The notes beneath the pieces are model-generated. The model ran no database searches. It was given only the letters and a program-made list of their open reading frames with translations, and had not been told where the DNA came from. The translations under genes and the position numbers were made by a program. 64,000 nucleotides of DNA from Acidobacteriota bacterium (GTDB lineage Bacteria > Acidobacteriota > Vicinamibacteria > Vicinamibacterales > UBA2999): positions 62,001-126,000 of the forward strand of contig CAUJDN010000030.1 in NCBI GenBank assembly GCA_963169195.1, read 5' to 3'. Shown here piece after piece: positions 33,368 through 39,891 of the stretch (the stretch's first letter is position 1; every line of letters starts with the position of its first letter).

Positions 33368-33594
33368 GGCCGGCCGCGCCCGTACACGACGTCGTCGAGG
33401 GAGCGGCTCGCGGTCGCGTCGCCGGAGGCCACGACGCCTGCGAAGCGCATCCAGGGCTTGTCGCCGCTGCCGGCGGCGAGTTGCGCGGCCAGCGCGCGTC
33501 GCACCAGTTCCGCGATGGACACGCCCTGTCGCGCGGCCTCGGCCCTGGCGCGCGCGTACATCTCCGGCGCGAGCGATATCTGGGTCCTCAGCAT
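33364..33594 (-). CDS. Ribbon-helix-helix antitoxin
   Basis: This 76-residue protein has an N-terminal ribbon-helix-helix DNA-binding fold (MLRTQISLAPEMYARARAEA, then ARQGVSIAELVRRALAAQLA). A C-terminal tail (SGDATASRSLDDVVYGRGRP) probably wraps the PIN toxin. It should repress its own operon by binding the inverted repeat that covers its start codon. The ATG at 33594 lies within the left arm of that repeat. It is coupled to the PIN gene by ATGA. Confidence 0.85.
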   Translation of the reverse strand: MLRTQISLAPEMYARARAEAARQGVSIAELVRRALAAQLAAGSGDKPWMRFAGVVASGDATASRSLDDVVYGRGRP

Positions 33595-33624
33595 GTTATC
33601 ACCACTGATGTTGATGATAACATG
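33592..33624. promoter_or_regulatory. Palindromic operator of the RHH-PIN module
   Basis: CATGTTATCA (33592-33601) and TGATAACATG (33615-33624) form a perfect inverted repeat with 10-base arms and a 13-base spacer. The start codon of the antitoxin lies in one arm. RHH repressors bind such symmetric sites as dimers of dimers. Confidence 0.7.
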
Positions 33625-33708
33625 ACCCGGACCCCTCCGGCCTGAGCGCCCACTCCGGCCTGAGTGCATCGATGCGCGGCCCGCACGTCTGACCCGAGGA
33701 GACACCGC

Positions 33709-34242
33709 ATGGCGTTCATCCGCTACGTTCCTGCCGACGCGTTGGCGCCCGAGGACCGCGTGGCCGACCCCGATCACATCATCCAGGTACACGCCGTGCA
33801 TCCGGCGGTGATGCGCCACCACTGGGAGCTGTACAAACAGGTCATGCATCGTGCCGGACCGCTCAGCCGACGCGAGCGCGAAGTGCTCGGCGTGCGCGTG
33901 TCGGCCCTGAACGGCTGCCGCTATTGACTGCACCATCACGGGGCGGGTCTCCGTGCGATTCTCGGGAGGGCCGGGCTGGCCGACGAGGCGCAGAACGCGA
34001 TCGTCGACGGCCTGCAGACGTCGCCGGTCTCGGCGCCCGGCCTGACGGCGCGGGAAGCGGCCCTGTTGGATTACGCGGACGTGCTCACCCGCACCCCGGC
34101 AGCGGTGCGCCCGCACCACATCGACCGACTGCGTGCCCAGGGGCTCGACGACCGCGCCATCCACGACGCCTGCGCCATCGTGGCCTATTTCGCGTTCGTG
34201 AACCGCATCGCCGACGGCCTGGGCGTGGAACTGGAGGGCTGA
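33709..34242 (+). CDS. AhpD-like (CMD family) peroxidase-related enzyme, predicted selenoprotein (Sec at codon 73)
   Basis: Reading through the in-frame TGA at 33925-33927 gives 177 residues, close to the usual length of the peroxidase-related CMD/AhpD family. Around the TGA the protein reads VSALNGCRY-U-LHHHGAG, where family members have a CxxC redox pair (NGCxYCxxHH). The codon thus replaces exactly the second cysteine, and homology continues without a break (REAALLDYADVLTRTP, AIVAYFAFVNRIADGLGVEL). A 7-bp hairpin with a G-rich loop stands 10-28 bases after the UGA. GAGGAG 7 bases upstream sets ATG 33709. tRNA-Sec is encoded at 59531-59626. The alternative is a nonsense mutation of TGC. It probably acts in peroxide reduction. 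Confidence 0.75.
33937..33955 (+). promoter_or_regulatory. SECIS-like hairpin after the in-frame UGA
   Basis: CACGGGG pairs with CTCCGTG (seven pairs, one G-U) around loop CGGGT. Sixteen bases separate the UGA from the loop, and a G is the second loop base. These values match the published bacterial SECIS constraints as I recall them. The bases GGGTCT also resemble the AGGUCU loop of E. coli fdhF. SelB would bind this element. Confidence 0.62.
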
Positions 34243-34315
34243 CCTGCGGCGTCGTCTCGGCGGAGCTCGGCAAGGGCGAGGGCGCCCCTGCCTTGACGGC
34301 CGCTCGGCCCCTATA

Positions 34316-34331
34316 TTCAACTGAGGTTGAA
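34316..34331. promoter_or_regulatory. Inverted repeat upstream of the antitoxin-like chimera
   Basis: TTCAAC-TGAG-GTTGAA is a perfect inverted repeat with 6-base arms located 12 bases before ATG 34344, and TATATT (34312-34317) overlaps it. It is placed as an autorepressor site of an antitoxin gene would be. Confidence 0.5.
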
Positions 34332-34343
34332 CTCCGCACCGAC

Positions 34344-34673
34344 ATGTCGTCCACGATCAACGCCAGGACCCTGCGTGCCAGCCTGCCGCGACTCGTTGCG
34401 CGCGTGCGCAAGGGCGCTCGCTATACGGTGCTGTATCGGAGCCAGCCGGCATTTCAGATCGCCCCGATCGCCGCAAGCGCGGCGGCCGGCCGGCCCGGCC
34501 CGAGGGTGCCGATCGACGTGGGCAAGGACGCCGACCTGGTCGTCTGGGCGGGCGACCCGTTCGAGTTGACGACGGCCGCGGATCGCGTGTTCATCCGGGG
34601 TCGGGAGATGCCGCGCACGACGCGGCAGACCGAGCTGCTGCGCACGTACCGGACGCTGCCCGTTCGCCCGTGA
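34344..34673 (+). CDS. Chimera: Phd-like antitoxin N-terminus joined to an amidohydrolase C-terminus
   Basis: In this 109-residue frame, residues 1-43 (SSTINARTLRASLPRLVARV, RKGARYTVLYRSQPAFQIAP) resemble a Phd/YefM-type antitoxin N-terminus. Residues 55-105 (VPIDVGKDADLVVWAGDPFE, RVFIRGREMP) are the C-terminal end of a metal-dependent amidohydrolase. The join falls in a Gly/Ala/Pro-rich stretch. The amidohydrolase catalytic barrel is absent, so no enzyme activity is possible. It is probably a deletion product that kept an open frame. A palindrome sits upstream, so the promoter may still be controlled. Confidence 0.6.
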   Translation: MSSTINARTLRASLPRLVARVRKGARYTVLYRSQPAFQIAPIAASAAAGRPGPRVPIDVGKDADLVVWAGDPFELTTAADRVFIRGREMPRTTRQTELLRTYRTLPVRP

Positions 34674-34689
34674 TCACGGAGGCCACGCC

Positions 34690-36105
34690 ATGCGACGCAT
34701 CCTTGTCCTGTTCCTGCTCCTCTCAACCGGGTCGACTCGCGCGGCGATCCAGGACTTCGATCTCGTCGTCGCCAATGGCCGCGTCATCGATCCCGAGTCC
34801 GGGCTGGATGCCGTGCGGAGCGTCGGCGTGCGGGGAGGGTCGATTGCCGCCATCGAGGCGGGGCCGCTGCGCGGCCGCACCGTCATCGATGCCACGGGCC
34901 TCGTCGTCGCCCCTGGCTTCATCGACGTGCACCGGCACGGCCAGAACGACGAGAACTACCGTCACGCGGCGCTCGACGGCGTGACCAGCTCGCTCGAGCT
35001 CGAGGTCGGCACGCGCGACATCGAGAGCTGGTACCGCGAGCGGGCGCCCGGACGCCTGATCAACTACGGCGTGTCGATCGGGCACATCGGCGTCCGCATG
35101 GCGGTGATGGGCGATGCCGGGGACTTCCTGCCGAGCGGTCCCGCCGCGAGCGCAGCCGCGACGCCGGAACAGGTGGCCGAGATGGCGCGGCGCCTCGACG
35201 AAGGACTGCGTCAGGGCGCGGTGGCCGTCGGATTCGGGACGGCCTACACGCCAGCGGCCTCGCCGTGGGAAGTGCTCGAGATGTTCCGTGTTGCCGGGCG
35301 TCATGGCGCGTCGGCGCACATCCACGTCCGCCGCGGGGTGGAGGGCGTCCAGGAAGCCCTGGCGAACGCCGTCGTCACGGGCACGCCGCTGCACGTCGTG
35401 CACATCAACAGCACGGGGGGCAACGACGTCGGTCGCATGCTGGTGCTCATCTCCGAGGCGCGGCAACGCGGGCTGGACGTGACGACCGAGGCGTACCCGT
35501 ACAATCGAGGTTCGACGCGCATCGAGTCGGCGCTCTACGACAACTGGGAGCGGATGAGCGACGAGGACATCGGCCAGATCCTGTGGGCCGCCACCGGCGA
35601 GCCGCTGACGCGCGAGAGCTTCGCCCGATACCGCAAGCAGGGCGGATCGGTGATTCAGCGGCCGGGGCGCATGGAGAACGTGCAGCAGGCGATCAACAGC
35701 CCCCTCACCATGATCGCGAGCGACGCCAGCACGATGCGCGATGGCCGGGGCCATCCGCGCAGCACGGGCACGTTCTCACAGGTGCTCGGTCGCTACGTCC
35801 GCGAGGCGAAGTCGCTCTCGTTGATGGACGCCGTCCGCAAGATGACCCTCATGCCGGCACGGCGGCTCGAGGCGCGCGTGAGTGGGATGCGGAACAAGGG
35901 TCGCCTGCGGGTGGGAGCGGACGCCGATCTCGTGGTGTTCGACCCGGTGCGCGTGATCGATCGGTCGACGTACCAGCAGCCTGCGCTCGCGCCTGAGGGC
36001 ATCCAGCATGTCGTCGTAGCCGGCGAACCCGTGGTCGCCAACGGCCGCGTGGTCGACGGCGTGGCCCCCGGCCGCGCGATTCGCGCAGCCATCGCGCCTC
36101 GGTGA
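34690..36105 (+). CDS. Exported amidohydrolase, D-aminoacylase-like
   Basis: This 471-residue amidohydrolase-superfamily enzyme has a signal peptide (MRRILVLFLLLSTGSTRAAI). An N-terminal strand region precedes the metal motif PGFIDVHRHG (HxH), and later ligand regions include HIHVRRG, LHVVHINSTGG and MIASDAS. The C-terminus is GADADLVVFDP and VVVAGEPVV. It resembles N-acyl-D-amino-acid deacylases/dihydroorotase-like proteins that cleave acylated D-amino acids. GGAGG eight bases upstream supports ATG 34690. With the neighbouring S9 and P1 peptidases it fits a peptide-scavenging group. Confidence 0.86.
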   Translation: MRRILVLFLLLSTGSTRAAIQDFDLVVANGRVIDPESGLDAVRSVGVRGGSIAAIEAGPLRGRTVIDATGLVVAPGFIDVHRHGQNDENYRHAALDGVTSSLELEVGTRDIESWYRERAPGRLINYGVSIGHIGVRMAVMGDAGDFLPSGPAASAAATPEQVAEMARRLDEGLRQGAVAVGFGTAYTPAASPWEVLEMFRVAGRHGASAHIHVRRGVEGVQEALANAVVTGTPLHVVHINSTGGNDVGRMLVLISEARQRGLDVTTEAYPYNRGSTRIESALYDNWERMSDEDIGQILWAATGEPLTRESFARYRKQGGSVIQRPGRMENVQQAINSPLTMIASDASTMRDGRGHPRSTGTFSQVLGRYVREAKSLSLMDAVRKMTLMPARRLEARVSGMRNKGRLRVGADADLVVFDPVRVIDRSTYQQPALAPEGIQHVVVAGEPVVANGRVVDGVAPGRAIRAAIAPR

Positions 36106-36159
36106 CGCCACGGGCCATGCCCGGCGCCGGTCGATGGTCCGCCTCGCCGCAGGCGGCAG

Positions 36160-36385
36160 GACGCTGGGTACGATCGACTCGGGGTCCACGGCACGAGCTA
36201 CGGCGGCGACGCCACGGTGGCACGCTCTGGGAGTACCGCGAGCGCGACCCTGCTCGACATCACCGGCGACCAGGACTGGAACGTGCCGGCCAGCCAGTCC
36301 CGCGAGATCTACGTCGCCCTCCGCCACCGCGGCCGGGAGACCGAGCGGGTACGCCAAGTACCTGAAGGAGCCCGCACAGAGATTC
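36160..36385 (+). pseudogene. Decayed 3' fragment of an S9 peptidase
   Basis: Three short blocks copy the catalytic end of the S9 gene at 30603-32834, in order but with the sequence between them deleted: a GVHGTSYGG-like piece, a GGTLWEYRER-like piece, then ITGDQDWNVPASQSREIYVA with LRHRG. By eye the nucleotide match over the last block is very high. Reading frame breaks occur between blocks. This is a tandem paralogue reduced by deletions, lying right after the amidohydrolase gene. Confidence 0.8.
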
Positions 36386-36433
36386 CGGCGAAGCGACCTT
36401 GTGGAAATGATCATCAGCGGCTAACGTCAATTC

Positions 36434-36693
36434 ATGGATCCGGCCGTTCTGGCGTACCTCGCCAGCATCGGGCGCAAGGGTGGGTCGAAGAGCCGCCGGG
36501 CCCTTGCCCCGGACACGGCCCGCGAGATGGTGAAACTCCGCGACGCGCGACGGGCCTACAGGCGCTCTCGCGCCCAGTGCTTCTGGTCGAACGACCCGGG
36601 TCACGAAGTGACCCGCACCGACATTCCGTGGGTGGCGGAGCGCCTCATGACCAATGGTGGCCGTGCCGGCTGGGAACAGGGGGGCACGGCTGT
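36434..36693 (+). pseudogene. AbiE-like antitoxin partner protein, frameshifted in a G-run
   Basis: From ATG 36434 the protein reads AYLASIGRKGGSKSRRALAP, then ARRAYRRSRAQCFWSND, DIPWVAERLMTNGGRAGWE. This is a small conserved family that I associate with nucleotidyltransferase (AbiEii-like) toxins. The run of six G at about 36679-36684 holds one base too many. Removing it gives the expected ending ARLCR and a TGA at 36691-36693. As written, the frame runs on to 36958 with unrelated residues. It is either a true frameshift or a homopolymer error. Confidence 0.6.
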
Positions 36694-36860
36694 GCCGCTG
36701 ACTCCACTTTCGGCTTGCGGCTGCCGGGATACATCCGGGCCACGGTCTCGCGCGGGGGCGAGGCCACGAAGGTGGAATGGGCGCACGACTCGGCCTGGCG
36801 CTTCATGCCGACCATCCGCCACGAGGACTTCACGCGCCTGCGGCTGGCCGCGCCGGTGGC
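36694..36860 (+). pseudogene. AbiEii/AbiGii-like nucleotidyltransferase toxin, internal fragment
   Basis: Downstream of the antitoxin remnant one frame reads FGLRLPGYIRATVSRGGEAT, then KVEWAHDSAWRFMPTIRHED. This fits the central part of AbiEii-type nucleotidyltransferase toxins (RARVSRGGxxTxVEWAxDSAWRF). The N-terminal GSxxxxxD catalytic region and the helical C-terminus are missing. It is therefore a non-functional remnant of the toxin partner. Confidence 0.55.
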
Positions 36861-36967
36861 AGGGTCGTTTCGTCGCACCGGGCACGACAGGTGCCGACGA
36901 CGCCGTGCCGCATTTCGGCCCGCCTGGCGGCGTGCTGCCGCGAGTTGTCGAGGAGTAGGAGGTGTCC

Positions 36968-38233
36968 ATGAGCCGTCGTGCCCTGTTCCTGTGCCTGCCG
37001 GTCGCGCTCGTGCTGTCAGGCGCGACTGCGGGACACGCGCAGTCGAAAGCTCGCGCTCGCGATCTGGGTGTGCCGTTCGACGGCGCACCCGGTCCGAACA
37101 ACGCCATTACCGACGTGGCCGGCGTGGAGGTCGGCCAGGTCACGCTCATCTCGGGCGAGGGGCCGCGCGTGATCGGGAAAGGGCCGATCCGCACCGGTGT
37201 CACGGCGATTCATCCCCGCGGCAGGAATGGCCGCCAGGGCGTGTTCGCGGCGTTCGCCATCGGCAATGGGAACGGCGACATGACCGGCACGCACTGGATC
37301 CAGGAGGCGGGCGTGCTGGAGACGCCCGTCCTCATCACCAACACGCTCAGTGTGGGCGTCGTGCGCGACGCAGCCGTGGAGTGGATGGTCGAGCGCGACT
37401 CGACCGGCCCGTTCTGGTATCCGGTGGTCGCCGAAACCAGCGACGGCCTGCTCAACGACATGAAGGGCCAGCACGTGACCAGGGCGCACGCGCTGCAGGC
37501 CCTCGATTCGGCCGCGGGCGGCCGCGTCGCCGAAGGCAACGTGGGCGGCGGCACCGGCATGAACTGCAACGGGTTCAAGGGCGGTACCGGCACATCCTCG
37601 CGGGTGCTCGGCCCGGGCGAAGGAGGCTGGACGGTCGGGGTGCTCGTCCAGTGCAACTACGGCTCGAGGAGCGAGCTGCGGATCGCAGGCGTGAACGTCG
37701 GACGAGACATCCAGGGATTCGAGAACTGTGTCGCACGCCGTCTCGAGCCGCCGCAGACCAATGCCGCGGGCCAGCCGCTGCCCGTATGCGACCGGCCGCC
37801 GGGCGGGGAGGCCCTGCGCGAGGATCCGGAGCAGGGCTCGATCATCGTCGTCGTCGCCACCGACGCGCCGCTCACGCCCGATCAGCTGCAGCGGGTCGTC
37901 CAGCGCGTCAGCCTCGGCATGGGCCGGCTCGGGTCGATCCATGGCAACGGCTCGGGCGACATCTTCGTGGCGTTCTCGACCGCCAACCGCGGCGCCGATG
38001 ATGGCAACAGCGCCGGAGGCGGCCGGACGGCGCCGGCGACGGTCGTGCGGCTCACCGCGAACCAGATGGACCCCCTGTTCCTGGCCACCGTCCGAGCGAC
38101 CGAGGAGGCCATCGTCAACGCGATGATCGCAGCCGAGACGATGACGGGGGCGGACTACCATCGGCGCCATGCCATCCCGCACGACCAGTTGCGCGCGATC
38201 CTGAAGGCGCACGGCGTCCTGCGGGGGCAGTAG
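36968..38233 (+). CDS. P1 family (DmpA-like) self-processing aminopeptidase
   Basis: This P1/S58 family Ntn-type peptidase has 421 residues and a signal peptide (RALFLCLPVALVLSGATAGH before AQ). Conserved blocks are NAITDVAGVEVGQVTLI, NVGGGTGMNCNGFKGG (as in DmpA) and QGSIIVVVATDAPL, whose Ser (about 291) is the expected self-cleavage site and nucleophile. IHGNGSGDIFVAFS lies near 324. It is expected to release N-terminal amino acids, L- or D- and beta-types in relatives, from small peptides. AGGAGG five bases upstream of ATG 36968 fixes the start; GTG 36962 is an alternative. Confidence 0.93.
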   Translation: MSRRALFLCLPVALVLSGATAGHAQSKARARDLGVPFDGAPGPNNAITDVAGVEVGQVTLISGEGPRVIGKGPIRTGVTAIHPRGRNGRQGVFAAFAIGNGNGDMTGTHWIQEAGVLETPVLITNTLSVGVVRDAAVEWMVERDSTGPFWYPVVAETSDGLLNDMKGQHVTRAHALQALDSAAGGRVAEGNVGGGTGMNCNGFKGGTGTSSRVLGPGEGGWTVGVLVQCNYGSRSELRIAGVNVGRDIQGFENCVARRLEPPQTNAAGQPLPVCDRPPGGEALREDPEQGSIIVVVATDAPLTPDQLQRVVQRVSLGMGRLGSIHGNGSGDIFVAFSTANRGADDGNSAGGGRTAPATVVRLTANQMDPLFLATVRATEEAIVNAMIAAETMTGADYHRRHAIPHDQLRAILKAHGVLRGQ

Positions 38234-38350
38234 GGTGGCGTGAAGGCGCGCGAACGGGCGCGAACGGCGAAGGCAGGAGGCCGCTGCGAGCGACCGCACC
38301 CCGGGGGGAAGGAGAGCGCCAGGCAGAACCCGGTCGGATCGCGCAGCGAC

Positions 38351-39202
38351 TCAGCGGGAGGCGCCTGGAGCGGCACCCGCCTGTGCCGCCTGCCACTGCA
38401 GGTGCCGCGCCCACACCTTCGCCCACAGCGCCTCGGTGGCCGGCACCGCCAGGCCGAAGCCCTCGCGCAGCGCCCGCGCGTACTCCTCCGCGTCACGCAG
38501 CACGTCGGTCGTCACCCCGGCCGCCGTCACCTGCCGCAGGACGGCGCCGCGCAGCATGACCAGGCCGGCGGGCACGAACCGCTCGCACACGGTCGTCTTC
38601 ACGAAGCCGGACTCGGGCGAGGTCTGCAGCTCGCGGCACTGCACGGCGAAGTCGCCGAGCGCGCGCGGGGTGAGGGTGAAGTCGAACCCGTCGGCGCCGC
38701 CGAACTCGTGGCTGTCCACCCGCCACCACGGGCCGTCGCGGCTCACGCGATACCGCAGGAAGTCCTGGGAGTAGGTGCCAGGCTCCAGCGGGAGCGGCGC
38801 CAGGAAGCCGTCGCCGAATCCCACGTCGGCAATCCAGGGCCGGTCCAGGGTGACCAGCAGGACCAGGTGGTTCCCCTGCGCCCGCCAGCCGCCCGTGGCG
38901 CGCCCGACCGCCCCGGACAGGTACCGCACCTCGAAGCCGAGCGTCTCCAGCACGCGGCCGAACACGCCGTTCATCTCGTAGCACCAGCCCCCGCGCCGCT
39001 CGTCCACCAGCTTGGTGAACATGGCGTCGGCGTCGAGGGTGAGCGGCCGGCCCAGGTGGATGTCGAGATTCTCGTACGCGATCGCCAGCAGGTGCGCGCG
39101 GTGCAGCGCGCGCAGCGTCCCGAGCGAGGCATCACGCGGGCCGCGGTAGGCGACGCGGTCCAGGTACCGTTCGAGCTCGTGGCTGGTGAGCGGTCGCTGC
39201 AC
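38351..39202 (-). CDS. nat: Arylamine N-acetyltransferase
   Basis: This 283-residue NAT transfers acetyl from acetyl-CoA to arylamines or hydrazines. The triad is readable: Cys74 in DERRGGWCYEMNGVF, His112 in QGNHLVLLV and Asp126 in IADVGFGDG. The N-terminal ERYLDRVAYRGPRDASLGTL and NLDIHLGRPL are typical. GTG 39202 has TACTCT exactly 6 bases upstream, suggesting leaderless expression. The gene is convergent with the P1 peptidase. Length is normal. Confidence 0.93.
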   Translation of the reverse strand: MQRPLTSHELERYLDRVAYRGPRDASLGTLRALHRAHLLAIAYENLDIHLGRPLTLDADAMFTKLVDERRGGWCYEMNGVFGRVLETLGFEVRYLSGAVGRATGGWRAQGNHLVLLVTLDRPWIADVGFGDGFLAPLPLEPGTYSQDFLRYRVSRDGPWWRVDSHEFGGADGFDFTLTPRALGDFAVQCRELQTSPESGFVKTTVCERFVPAGLVMLRGAVLRQVTAAGVTTDVLRDAEEYARALREGFGLAVPATEALWAKVWARHLQWQAAQAGAAPGASR

Positions 39203-39208
39203 CCTACA

Positions 39209-39214
39209 AGAGTA
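39209..39214 (-). promoter_or_regulatory. -10 box of the NAT gene
   Basis: On the minus strand TACTCT is followed by TGTAGG and then GTG 39202. The 6-base spacing is that of a leaderless start. Confidence 0.45.
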
Positions 39215-39255
39215 AGGCCTCGACCCGGCCGCCGGCCAGCCGGGGCGACGCCGTG

Positions 39256-39891
39256 TCAGTTCGACGGTGCGGGCCACCCCGGCATCTTCGACGCGTCCAG
39301 CCCCGCGACATCGAAGCGCGCCGTGCGGGTGCCGCCGGCCTTCACGGGGAACTCGATGCTGATGCGCGCCGCATCCGCCGTGAGGCGCCACAGCGCTTCC
39401 GCGTCGTTGATGAACATGGCAATCGCCTCGTCCGTGTTCGGCCGCCGTGCCGCCATCGGCGCTGGTGCCTGGTCGTCCACCGCGACGCTCACCGTGCACC
39501 GGGGCCGGCAGTCGAAGTCCCCGCCCTGCAGCACGAGGTAGCTGCTCCGGCCCCACGAGGCGTGGTCGCGGAAGACCAGCTGCACGGGCCGGGGCCCCTG
39601 TCCGTCGGTGTCCACGTTGTCCGTCGACAGGATGGCCGCCGTGACCTGCGCTCCGCCGCCCACCGTGGCCTGCTGGTATTTCCACAACGCGGCGAGCCGC
39701 GCCGCCTCGATCCGGGCCCGGCTCTCCTCGCGGGCCCTGGCCCCGGCCGCCAGCTCCGCCTCGCGCGCGGCGGCGGCCTTCTCGGCCGCGGACGGCCCGC
39801 GGTCACCACATGCGGACAGGAGCGCGACCGCCAGTAGCAGCCCGAATGCGGAAAGGCGGCATCCACCACGGGCTCGGCGCCCGTCCCTCAC
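39256..39891 (-). CDS. Predicted lipoprotein of unknown function
   Basis: This 211-residue protein has a type II signal (LSAFGLLLAVALLSAC, lipid-modified Cys followed by GD). An Ala/Glu-rich coiled segment follows (about 33-75), then a beta-rich domain with VQLVFRDHASWGRSSYLVLQ and GDFDCRPRCTVSVAVD. The two cysteines in CRPRC may form a disulfide. The family is not recognised. GTG 39891 overlaps the stop of the upstream M14-M61 gene (GTGA), so the lipoprotein is made together with it and may assist it at the membrane (inference). Confidence 0.7.
   Translation of the reverse strand: MRDGRRARGGCRLSAFGLLLAVALLSACGDRGPSAAEKAAAAREAELAAGARAREESRARIEAARLAALWKYQQATVGGGAQVTAAILSTDNVDTDGQGPRPVQLVFRDHASWGRSSYLVLQGGDFDCRPRCTVSVAVDDQAPAPMAARRPNTDEAIAMFINDAEALWRLTADAARISIEFPVKAGGTRTARFDVAGLDASKMPGWPAPSN

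Noticed and set aside
34293-34317. TTGACG / TATATT promoter for the chimera
   Set aside because: The spacer would be only 13 bases, too short for a standard sigma-70 promoter; only the inverted repeat is reported.
36691-36693. TGA at the end of the AbiE-like remnant as Sec
   Set aside because: It fits the normal C-terminal stop of the family once the G-run is corrected.
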